A stretch of DNA of 64,000 nt from Cyanophora paradoxa. Lineage: Eukaryota; Glaucocystophyceae; Cyanophorales; Cyanophoraceae. A program made the position numbers and the translations under genes. The notes beneath the pieces are model-generated. The model saw nothing but the letters and a program-made list of their open reading frames with translations, did not search any database and had not been told where the DNA came from. Every line of letters begins with the position of its first letter. Within the stretch, counting starts at the first letter, position 1. The stretch lies in contig QPMI01000437.1 of NCBI GenBank assembly GCA_004431415.1, positions 310,001 to 374,000 on the forward strand, written 5' to 3'. Positions 53,701 through 63,500 of the stretch are shown here, piece by piece.

Positions 53701-56500
53701 GCAAATGTATGGTTTCCCTATAACTCAACCTCTTTCAACATCTATTGCGTTAAAGATCACATCACCTGAAACAATAATAGATAATCTCACTGTTATTAGT
53801 AAAGCAAACCTTCCAAACTATCCTACAAATGATGTGGTTCAAAATTGGATACGAAACCATACACACACCAAAGGTCAAATAACAGATTTCGCACACAAGC
53901 ATTTATGGGAGGATATCACGAATCCACCATTAACCTTTCCGCCTGATATTCACACTCATGATTATACCCAGATTACCAACTGCAATCACAGACACCCATG
54001 GAGCGAAATTGATCAACAACCAGTATTTGCACAATTGAATGCAATCGGAAATATTTTTAATGGAGTTACACTTTACCAATCCAGTAATACAGCTGAAAGG
54101 TTATATTTGAATGATCATTATGTCAGCCTCAATGGGACTTTTACAGGTCAAACAGGCACCCCCATGGTGGGAACTCTTGCAGTAAGATTACCCAGGGATC
54201 CTATTGTAAATGGAGCCTATGATGGAGATTTTAATGTTAGTGTGACTGATACTTTCCCCAGTATCTATGTAACGAATTATCACCCAGGAGAAACAGGACA
54301 AGAAGAGAATTTTTCAGCAGCAATTCAAGTAAATGTAACAGATCAAAGCGCATATGATGGAGCAAGACCTAAAATAGTTTTCACAAGGGAGAAAGTTGTA
54401 AACTACCTTCCTGTTGCGGGACAACCCACAGATGATCACGGAAAATGTGAGATGGCGTGGATAAAAACGTTATCAGGTGGCGCCTTAGAAGTCAATCAGA
54501 GAATGGCGGCGAAAAACTTACACAATACCACCCTTTCCGGTGTTGTTACAGATGATTATTTAGAAAACAAAGATTATGTTACAAATACAGAATTACAATT
54601 AGCTGTTACAGATTTTGTTACAGATACCGATTTAACGGCGGCACTTGCTAATTATCTACCTCTAACAGGTGGAACTGTAACAGGTACTGTGAATGCTACC
54701 ACTTTACAAATTGGCGGAACCACAATACCAAAAGGTTACGATTTCGACCAATTAGATGTGGTCTCATCAGATAGAAGCCCGAATAATTGGACTGTTACAG
54801 GATGGATACCAAGAACCGGACAAACAGGATGTTATACAACACCAGCAAATGATGAAGATTGCAGCGGTTGTTGGATGAGGTGGGTTGTTCCGACAGGTAT
54901 GAAATCGTTTTATATTCAGCACATGCCTTGGGGTAATTGTAGATATTTCGATATCTACGGGCAAACTGTTAATGGATATCAACATTTCTTAAAGCGTGTA
55001 AATGCTTATCAAGTAATTCAGGAAGTTAATCAAGGTGGAACACACAATTGTATTTTGTTTGTCTCTATTAATTGCGAATTCTACAAATATATTTATGTTC
55101 AAGGTCGAAAAGGTCGCATTCATCTTACGGGGGTTTTCGGTTGGAGTAGACAAAGAGCAATGGATAATGAGGTTGGTATGATCTCTTGGGATAATATTTT
55201 TAGTAAACCATCATTTTATTCAGCCGCAGACCTTCCACAAACAGCGACATGGCCAACAAATACATGGTTAAAATCAACCGACACTGTTCCGCGAATTTGG
55301 TTTGGAAATGGTGATTGCACATATATTCGAGGTTATGGAAATAGTGGTGGTGTTTCAATTGAATTCAGAGACTCAGCAGATGGAGCAATATTAAAGTCTT
55401 ATAACAATGGTAACTTTTGGGTGAAAAACACTATTACAGCGACCACTATTAATGCTACAACAGATCTTCAAATAAATGGTAATGCTGTTCCAAAGTTTCA
55501 CACAGCAGATAAAACAAAAGGAGGTATTGAATTTAATAGATGTTCTTATGGCGATTGGACATGGGCGTGGAGTTCAGCATGGGATCCACATTATAATTAT
55601 GGTTCATATGTTCATAATAATCAAACGGATGATCAAACTTCTACCGCTTGGATTGACTTCGATATTCCAGAAGGATATCACACAGGAACAGCGTTTTTAA
55701 CTTATCTACCTTGGACTAACTCACGAATTTTTGAAATTTGGGGACTGAATCGACAAGGGAATGAAGTTTTTATTACATCAGTGAATAGTTATCAACCATA
55801 CGCCACATCGCCTGATGGTAACCACAGTGGTGTAAATAATGTTCCGATACATCTTGGTAATCGATTTCTCACAATTCGAATTAGACCAAAGATTGGAAGA
55901 GTTCACATTATGGGTATAAGTTACATGAAAATATGGGTAGGAAATAGTTATGGTGGTCACACCGGCTATATTCATTGGAATAATGTTTATAGTAAACCAA
56001 ATATCTTAACAGGAACTGTGGGGACTTGGTTTAATTCCAGTGATGGATATAATCGAATTCATTTCGGTAACAATGATTCTACATATTTGAAAGGAAGAGG
56101 AACTTATCCAATAAGATTTCGAAATGAATTAGATTCTAATATTTGTTGGATCGATCATGACGGGCGGATGTGGATAAACAATTATTTAACACAAGGAAGT
56201 GACAGAAGATACAAAACCGATATTAAAAAGATAACCGGCGCTCTTTCAGCAATTGAAAAATTGGAAGGAGTGAGTTTTAAACGAATTGGGAGTGAAAAAG
56301 ACGGAACAAAATTAGGTTTAATTGCGCAAGATGTAGAAAAGGTAATACCAGAAATTGTAAGTGTCACAAAAGAAGATGGTTACCTTTCTCTCGAATACAC
56401 GGGTTTAATTCCAGTTCTCATTGAAGCTGTGAAGGAGTTGTCCCAAAAATGCAAAGATCTACAGGATCAAATAGACCAAATTAAAAATGTCAAAGTATAA
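50775..56500 (+). CDS. giant tail-fibre-like protein with LamG-type domain and C-terminal S74 chaperone, frame broken once
   Basis: About 1,908 codons. The N-terminal segment (50,775 to about 51,190) and the 1,767-residue main frame (from 51,197) join if one C is missing in CCCC at 51,188-51,191. Order in the main frame: acidic tandem repeats built on LPDGFDPQEYEYDQ (about 51,790-52,045); phage-fibre-type repeats KYPPEDHNHDWDEI/KYPPEDHRHDWGDI (52,075-52,250); a roughly 170-residue unit ending RMAAKN; a LamG/concanavalin-like domain ending EIIVFNRALTAEEKQNVRYY (53,040-53,720); more PPDIHTHDY/NHRHPW repeats; a second copy of the 170-residue unit (54,040-54,570); two related roughly 230-residue modules (54,730-55,440; 55,490-56,190); then peptidase S74 with SDRRYKTDIKK (Ser-Lys) and a coiled coil. 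S74 domains trimerise fibres and cut themselves off. Likely the host-receptor binder. Confidence 0.88.
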
Positions 56501-56503
56501 TAA

Positions 56504-56809
56504 ATGGCGACCTATCCTCTTGGTGGAACCACCTATTCTACTGAGCCTGTTGCGCTTTCTTTTGATACAATCACCCTTGTAAACGCATTACAAACAGTTG
56601 AAAAAACGATTCAGCAAACTAACAAGCTCTCACCAGTTGTCAATGAGTATAAAAACCTCTTGGTTAATGTCCTTGCTCAAGCTGCATATGGTGACCCTGT
56701 TGCTAAATACACTGAGTGTGATAACAACATTAAAGCAATGACATCCAACCTGCAAGTTCTTTCAACTGTTTACCAATCCCTTGGATCGAATTTAATCACT
56801 TTGGCTTGA
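56504..56809 (+). CDS. small helical unknown protein after the fibre
   Basis: 101 residues starting 3 bp after the fibre stop (MATYPLGGTTYSTEPVALSF). Mostly helical (LQTVEKTIQQTNKLSPVVNE) and without Trp. Unrecognised. The tight spacing suggests cotranslation or shared transcript with the fibre, so it could be a fibre assembly or connector protein (inference). Confidence 0.6.
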   Translation: MATYPLGGTTYSTEPVALSFDTITLVNALQTVEKTIQQTNKLSPVVNEYKNLLVNVLAQAAYGDPVAKYTECDNNIKAMTSNLQVLSTVYQSLGSNLITLA

Positions 56810-56848
56810 TTGCAGTTTATTTTTCTTTCCTTCTTAGTAAAAGAAGCA

Positions 56849-57724
56849 ATGGGTGAATATAATCGAGTTCAACTGCCTATATATTCCCTTGGATCCCCTG
56901 CAATGCATTTTCGCCAGCATGAAGTAAATGATGAGGTTCGTGGTTTAGAATCCACAGAGAGACCCAATTCCAATGGCAACTCCTTTGATAAAAATTCGAT
57001 TATTCGAGTTAAAGAGCTGAGAGCTGATAAGAATTCTGGTGTGGTTAAAACAACTCGACTTCTTGTCACAAATGCTAACTTTTTCCAGCCTACCAATGGA
57101 GGTCCTGATGCTTACAGTGTTGATCTGAAAGCCCTTGATTTCGATAAGAATTCTGCTGCTGTAACTGTGAGATCAGGAGGAGCATTTATTGGTGGTGGCT
57201 GCAGAGTTTCAGGTCAGCTATCTTCATCTGTTTCCTACAATGATGTCCCAGATACTCTCGAACAAAATGTGGAGAACCCACAACGAATTCGTTTCTACAC
57301 ACCTGTTGCACAGCAACCTTTTTTGCATTTCTATGTTGCATCCTCTGTAACTCTTGAGAATTCGGAATTAGTTTCCATTACAGGAACTGATCGAGTAAGA
57401 AGAAATATTCCTCTTCCCACTGCAATGCTTTCCATGTGTAGAGCCAATAATAATCAACCAGGACACAACTACTTATTCTTTGTTCAAGCTTCGAACCATT
57501 TTGGCAGAGGATATTGTGTTTATAACAATTTGACATTTACCTATGATCTGTTTGTCACTGAGGTTGGAGTATACAATACTATGATTATGGGACTGAGAAC
57601 AGATATAGCAGCTGTATCAGCACTTCGTGGGGTAAATGTTGCTGATATATTCACAACAGGATTTTACCAAGAATTAGATGTAATTGATGACCCAACCCAT
57701 AAAAGATATATCCCTTTAATGTAA
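56849..57724 (+). CDS. unknown beta-rich protein, tandem paralogue A
   Basis: 291 residues from ATG 56,849 (MGEYNRVQLP); the frame opens earlier without an ATG. It shares RVKELRADKNSGVVKTTRLL followed by VTNANF with the next gene, and both have a G-G-A-[FY]-I-G-[GD]-G segment (RSGGAFIGGGCRV). The second half is beta-rich with FGRGYCVYNNLTFTYDLF and VGVYNTMIMGLRTDI. No family is recognised. Position after the fibre suggests a virion surface or fibre-associated protein. Confidence 0.65.
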   Translation: MGEYNRVQLPIYSLGSPAMHFRQHEVNDEVRGLESTERPNSNGNSFDKNSIIRVKELRADKNSGVVKTTRLLVTNANFFQPTNGGPDAYSVDLKALDFDKNSAAVTVRSGGAFIGGGCRVSGQLSSSVSYNDVPDTLEQNVENPQRIRFYTPVAQQPFLHFYVASSVTLENSELVSITGTDRVRRNIPLPTAMLSMCRANNNQPGHNYLFFVQASNHFGRGYCVYNNLTFTYDLFVTEVGVYNTMIMGLRTDIAAVSALRGVNVADIFTTGFYQELDVIDDPTHKRYIPLM

Positions 57725-57725
57725 A

Positions 57726-58558
57726 ATGGCTGAGCAACCCCACTTGAACGAATTATTACACCTCAACTATCATTAGCTGCCCCAGCAAACCATGTTTTAC
57801 AGCATGCTACTTTTGATGATGTAGAGGGTCTCCAATCAACAGAGGTCCAACCTACAATGAACACCTTTGGTTCCACCCATAAACTGAGATTACAGGAACT
57901 CAGATGTGATAAAAATAATGGAATAGTTAAGACAACTAAGCTACTTGTTACCAATGCAAACTTTTCTGCTCATTATGGAGACCCAGATAGCTATGGAGAT
58001 CCTCTTTCTACTTATTCTTTTGAATCTAGGTCGGGAGCTATTAACTGCAAATCGGGGGGAGCTTATATTGGTGATGGTCTTAGGGTTGGTGGGGCTGTTG
58101 GAGCGCCTCTATTTGTGAATGATCAACCCAATCCCATTGATCCCAACACAAGAATTCGAACCTATGTCCCCAGCATGAATGCCCCCTATATAATCAAGAT
58201 ATTCCCCATTGTTGTAAATGAACAAACAGCAGTAGTAGATTCTCTTGTTGAGATTGGTGACCACTACAAGGTAGTTGTGGATATTCCACCAGATGTTTAT
58301 GCTGTATGTCAAGTGGAGGGTGGAACTCCTAATTTTGCAGTTGTGATCACCCCATATGATAATTTCGGAATTGCTTATCATGGAGTCAATTTCGGTTTGG
58401 AAGACTATCAGTTTCTTGTGAGAGCCACCAAGTTTGGTATCTACAAGTGTGTGATGTTTGCAGAGAGAACCGATTTTATTGCAAAGCAGAATACCTATGC
58501 TGAATACTATGGGACAAATCGATATTTTCCCATTTTTGGGCAGGATACTGCTCCATAA
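57726..58558 (+). CDS. unknown beta-rich protein, tandem paralogue B, frame broken once
   Basis: The main frame from ATG 57,857 (233 residues) aligns with paralogue A: LQELRCDKNNGIVKTTKLLV, CKSGGAYIGDGLRV and FGIAYHGVNFGLEDYQFLVR. Similarity extends upstream (DDVEGLQSTEVQP against DEVRGLESTERP) in an open frame that reaches ATG 57,726 only if one C is missing from CCCC at 57,738-57,741. I therefore place the start at 57,726. The gene begins 2 bp after the stop of paralogue A. Function unknown. Confidence 0.65.
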
Positions 58559-58580
58559 GAATATTGGTTATATATAGAGT

Positions 58581-58853
58581 ATGGATAGTAAAACAAAAAA
58601 GTTTATTGATGCTGCTATGACAGTTCATGGTAAAGATAAATTCGATTACAGTGAGACACATTACATCAAAGCTCAAGAGAAAGTATCTGTGAGATGTTTG
58701 CAGTGTAATAAAGTGATCCTTACCTATCCCTTTAATCATGTGAAGGGATCAGGTTGTAGGGAATGCAACAAAAAGCATTCTCAGGCTTACAGGAAAAGGG
58801 CTACTTCATCAATCAAAGTAGAGTACAGGGATATTTGCATTAGGTTCGATTAG
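58581..58853 (+). CDS. single zinc-ribbon protein related to the 44.8-kb nuclease
   Basis: 90 residues: AAMTVHGKDKFDYSETHYIK followed by VSVRCLQCNKVI and GSGCRECNKK, the same HG-D-K-F-[DE]-Y-S plus CxxC...CxxC unit that occurs three times in the nuclease at 44,790-45,719. There is no nuclease domain; the tail is basic. It may be a remnant of a second nuclease gene or a stand-alone DNA-binding module. Confidence 0.6.
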   Translation: MDSKTKKFIDAAMTVHGKDKFDYSETHYIKAQEKVSVRCLQCNKVILTYPFNHVKGSGCRECNKKHSQAYRKRATSSIKVEYRDICIRFD

Positions 58854-58882
58854 GATTAATTAATTTTTCTAAGGTATTCTTA

Positions 58883-59281
58883 ATGGAGACTAAATACAGA
58901 GGCTTTCATGTAATGCTTGATTACAAGGCTAAAACAGCTATAGCAACAGGTTATGAGCATGTTAGCTTCCTAGGTAATTGGATTATGGGAACCCTTGAAC
59001 AAGCAGTATTGAGACAAGGTATTAGGATTGTTCATAAGCATTGTGAGATATTTGATGGCAAACTATCACCTCCTGGTTTTGCATTGGTTCTGCTATTAGA
59101 TGAAAGCCATTGCACAGCTCATTGTTATTCCAATGAAGGCATGTTAGCAATTGATATATTCAGTTGTGGTAAAGAAGCTCAGCATAAAACACAAGCAGTT
59201 GCAGATGAGATCGATAAAACAATGAATTTCCTCACATTTGAGAAGACTGAGAGACATAAACATGATAGATTCCCGTTTTGA
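58883..59281 (+). CDS. speD-like: S-adenosylmethionine decarboxylase-like pyruvoyl enzyme (SpeD family)
   Basis: 132 residues, intact. LLDESHCTAHCYSNEGMLAI then DIFSCG is the SpeD active-site block. Ser75 (in ESH) would form the pyruvoyl group at the Glu74-Ser75 self-cleavage site; His80 (+5) and Cys95 (+20) lie at the same spacings as the processing His and catalytic Cys of bacterial/archaeal AdoMet decarboxylase. Length is also that of the short prokaryotic class. The family makes decarboxylated AdoMet for spermidine synthesis; some relatives instead decarboxylate arginine or ornithine, so substrate is uncertain. A viral role could be supplying polyamines for genome compaction (inference). 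It is the last gene before the right TIR. Confidence 0.82.
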   Translation: METKYRGFHVMLDYKAKTAIATGYEHVSFLGNWIMGTLEQAVLRQGIRIVHKHCEIFDGKLSPPGFALVLLLDESHCTAHCYSNEGMLAIDIFSCGKEAQHKTQAVADEIDKTMNFLTFEKTERHKHDRFPF

Positions 59282-59476
59282 TAGGTTTATATAATGATAA
59301 TCAGGGTAATTTACCTTTTTTATTACAAAAGCTTTCTACAATGATTATTTTCCGGATTCCGGTCATTCTTTACGATAGAAATTCTACTGTATGATGTAGC
59401 CGAAATATGAATGCACCCTACATTAAGCAATGTCAAATAATTAGAATAATGTTCGATTTCCTTACACTAAAACCTC

Positions 59477-60584
59477 AGCATCTGCCCTAGATTCCCCCTA
59501 TAATTAAAGTGGAATCAAGGTTGACTCATATTAATCGATAGTATATGGATTTTGTTACGAATTCAATGCAAGGGTTGACTAAGTGGGTTGAGTTGACTCA
59601 AATTTCACAGGAAATAACAATGAATCAGAGTATAAATGCATTTTTTGAGTCAACTACACCAACTAACACTGAGAAAGTAGAAGATATCATATAGTATTAC
59701 CATATATGGTTTGTCAGGCACTATAATATAGTTGTCAGGCAGTAATATAGTATGTCAGGCATTGTCAGGCACCTTTTTAGAAAACTTTTATAAAATTGAA
59801 ATTTCATTGTTAATCCAAACAATGACTTAGCCAAAATAAAATACTTTATGAAAATCGATAGATTTAATGCCTGACAAATAAATGCTGCCTGAAAGATTTA
59901 ACACCAACTAACACTGAGATTTTCACAATATATGAGGTCCTTACTGAATATGGTATGTGTCACAGGTGTCACAGGTCTATCCCGTGGATTTTAAAAATCA
60001 ATTTCTCACTAGGACTTTCCTTGGGATTGACCTGTGACACCTGTGACACCTGTGACACCCAATTTTCTAAGGGTCCCCCCTTAGACTCAACAAAACAATG
60101 ATAAAATCATATAAGTTTCATGTATAATTACGATTGAATTCAATAAGAGATCGATTTATTAATATAAACAAATGAATCATTTATGGATCTTAATCGAGTT
60201 TAGCGATATATTTCCGATTAAATGAATTAAATTTAATTAAATTTAATCGAGAAAGTACATGAATATAATATCGATTAAATCAATTACCTTTTAGACCAAT
60301 CACACATAGTAAAATGCGGAGTTTTAACCAGAGGCAAGATCTAATTGAGATTCAGTTATATTATTCGGAAATATATACAGATTATCGATTGACTCAGTAA
60401 GACTAATCGGAAAATAAGAGAAATTTACGATAAAATATCGAAAAGAATACAAAATAATCGAAATAATTGAATATTCGATAAGATATACACAGATTATCGA
60501 TTGATTGAAATAGAATATACGAGATATATCAACAAAATCAATTAAGATAAGCCGAGGGTTAAAACTCCGCATTTTACTATGTGT
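59477..60584. repeat. right terminal inverted repeat
   Basis: Reverse-complement partner of 32,026-33,157, ending CTCCGCATTTTACTATGTGT. It is about 24 bp shorter because of small indels near its inner edge. It starts about 195 bp after the SpeD-like gene stop. Confidence 0.95.
60302..60584. repeat. 283-bp end module bounded by 28-bp inverted repeats (right)
   Basis: Mirror copy of 32,026-32,308 with identical length. The inner arm starts at 60,302 with ACACATAG and the outer arm ends at 60,584 with CTATGTGT. Confidence 0.9.
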
Positions 60585-60590
60585 TTGCAA
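60585..60590. repeat. target-site duplication, right copy (TTGCAA)
   Basis: Same six bases as at 32,020-32,025, directly after the terminal CTATGTGT. On the minus strand they are part of the Asp-Cys-Asn codons of the interrupted host exon. Confidence 0.85.
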
Positions 60591-63500
60591 TCGGCGCGGG
60601 CGCTGTCGGGGACGGTCCCGTTGGGGCAGCGGGTCGGAGAAGACGCCCCGGAGGGCGCCACGGTGCCCGGAGGCACGGCCTCGCACGTCGGCATACCCTC
60701 CGCCCGGTACGTCCCTGCCATGTTATATATAATTAATATGAATGTTATGAGTCCTGAAAACGTGATGTAGATGGAGCTCAGTTTGATTTCTCACCGGTGG
60801 GGCACTGCAAGCAGAGCCTGCCATCCGATGCTGCCGCTTCGCCTGCGGCGCACGGCGTGCAGTTGGCCGCGCCCTCAATCGGAGCCACCCAGTTGTTGGG
60901 GCACGGCGAGCACTGAAGGCACGTTAAGCTTGAAGACGAATCGAGAAGGCGCAATCCAATCTCAAGTTCAGAGCGTGCACGTACCTCTCCTTCACGATCG
61001 GGTTTCTCGTACGTTCCAGGGCTGCATCTCACGCACTGTTTTCTCTCAAGAGAGCTGATTTCTCCCGGGGGACACTTGGCGCAAGAGTCGCCTCTGGGAG
61101 AAGCGTAGTCCGTGCCGCACGTGACGCATTCGCCGTCGACAACGCTCGAACCGGGCCGGCACGTTTCGCAGCCGTCCTGCTCTGCCGTCGACAGCTGGTC
61201 CTGCGCAAGTGCAGGTGGGAATATCAGTTGTGTGGGAAGCGTGCGGATATCTGTGGACGGGAAATAAATGATTGACCGCGGGGCACGTCGAACAAGGCCC
61301 GGCGCCCGAAAGTCCCCTCGAGAGAGTATTGACCCGGCGGACACCTGCGCCATACAATAAGCATCCGTCGCGCGAAGGCAGAATGGAAAGAGCGTCGAGT
61401 TCAAAGCGCACGGCGTGCAGGGGCTAAAAGCAGAGGGCTGGTGGTAGCCCGCCGCGCAGGGTACGCATGCGGTCCTCGCCAGATTCGGGTACTCCCCAGC
61501 TGGGCCTGGAGCGGGCCATCAGCTTTAGATACTAAATATTCTACGATACGATCAGATAAGCTGCCGTGCGTACTGTGCGCCACAACGTTAAACATTGCGC
61601 TTCATTCGCTTAGACGGGGCAGCACTGTACCTGATTTGGAGGGCACATAAGGCATGTAGACGCCCTGGGCTGTGCAAGGTACGTGCCCGCTACGCAGGAG
61701 TAACACGCTGACCGGGCGTCAGACATCGCAGAAATGAAACAAAAATGCTCGCGCTCACCGAAAGCGGAGCCATCCATGACGGTGAATTTGTTCGGCGCGC
61801 AGGGGGTACACGGCATCCCGTCCTCCGTCGAGTACGTGTGCTGGGGACAGTCTGGAGAGGCGTGCCGTCGTGAGCGCGCAGCTGAAACAAGCGCGAAACG
61901 AGGGCGACGGGAGTCGGATTCGAACCGTAGCAGGTAGCGGAGCCGGTGTTCGAGCCCGTGCCTTTGGTGCAGGGGAGGCAGGCGACGGCGCCAGGCGGGC
62001 TGTAGGAACCGGCGGGGCATCTGCAAGATAGCGAGAGAATTTGAATTTGATACCGCCGCCGTCCGACGGACACTCAAGTGAAGCGAAGCGGAAATGAATA
62101 AAGAAGCGGCGCACTCGTCAGCGTCCTCGTCGAGAAGCAGTCCCGCCTTGGAGGATGCCCGACCTGGTTGCAAGCGAATCGCGTCACGCACAGAAATGAA
62201 ACGGCTATAGCTGACCCGTTTGTGCTCGGACGCACCGGCTGGCAGAGGGACACACAAGTCCACGCTGTTCGCAGAGCTGCTGAACACCGCAGCCTGCAAC
62301 GGAGGGTTTGAAAGAATAAAAAATGAATTTGCGGACAACGAGGTTTTCGCGGCAACCTCATGATTCCAGCGTTGTCCGGGAGAGCACCCCGTGTGGAGCT
62401 TGATTATTGTGATGGGATCGGAAACGATGAACACGATCTGCGAGCGTGCATCGGCGCGCGCTTTGCAGGAAACTTCCGAGTTGTACATCGCGACTGGCGA
62501 ACCCATGGCAGCTCCGCGAACGTGGCGTTTCGATCTGCATCGAACATGCGCCCGGAAGAGTAGTCGTCCACGACCATTGCACTGCGAGAATACCAGAATC
62601 GTTAGGCGGCAACGTTAATGCGCAGATCGGATCATGGTCATACGCATGAAAGAATTTAAATGAACCTTAGCACATTGGCTGGAAAGTCCGGTACGAGAAC
62701 GCTGAACGCGACGCTGGCATTGTTAAAAGAGGCTCCGTCGACGCCTGCCAGGCGCAGGAGGCGGGAGGCGGGGGCCCGCTCGCTCTGGCGGCCCATGCGC
62801 TTCGAGTGGATGAAGCGCGGCCGCCGCGAGTCCGCAGCAAAGGCGAAGACGCGCGTGTTCGTCGAGGTGTGGACCTACACACGCACACGCGCAAGATACC
62901 ACTTAATATTAGACTTTGACAGATCTAGACACTCTTGACGGACCTCCTGTACGATGAAGAGAACGCCGTCCTTGTACACAGCGGCGGCCACGCTCGTCCA
63001 ATCGCTCCGCGATCCCGTCCACCCGGTGGAACCGTAGATCCGCACCTCGCCGTCCACGGCGCCCGCCATGCCGCTCCGGTAGCTGTCCGGCTTGGCCAGG
63101 CGGACGACCCGATCGCCCGTGACGTAGAAGGCGTAGCGCCCGTTCGGCGGATCCACGAGGCGCCCTTCCAAGTACTGCGCATGCCCCAGAGCGTTTCAAA
63201 CTCGCTGTGAAGTACAAGGGCAAGGCAACAGCACATCCTCGGGGCGCACCCCGTAGCCCGAGCCAGCGTGCAGGGGCCGTTCGTTTTGGACCTGCGCGCG
63301 GGTCGCAGATGAGGAGCGGTCTTGGCTGCAGTTATCGTCATTACGTAAGCGAGGTCCAGACGCAGTGATATTCGAACAAAATCCAGCTCGACATCAGGCT
63401 TTACATTAGCCAAGCAATTATATATAATTAGATGCGCACGATCCAGTGGTCGGCCAGCGGTAGCGTATCAGTGCGGAGGATCCGCGGGGCCGAGTGGACG

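Larger units (their letters stand above)
32026..60584. mobile_element. integrated Polinton/Maverick-like or polinton-like virus, 28,559 bp
   Basis: The ends are 1.1-kb terminal inverted repeats flanked by a 6-bp target duplication. The interior is AT-rich and essentially intron-free, in sharp contrast to the GC-rich spliced host DNA. Hallmarks are a DDE integrase, protein-primed family B polymerase, FtsK/HerA packaging ATPase, and capsid-type proteins next to each other (MCP 45793-47160; minor capsid 47214-48224 and 48254-49186). The left two-thirds is mostly minus strand and the right third plus strand. No Ulp1-like maturation protease was recognised, which is more like polinton-like viruses, whereas integrase plus pPolB is typical of Polintons and mavirus-type virophages. 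Content thus looks mosaic. It is probably a provirus able, or recently able, to form virions; six apparent frame breaks leave its present function open. Confidence 0.92.
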
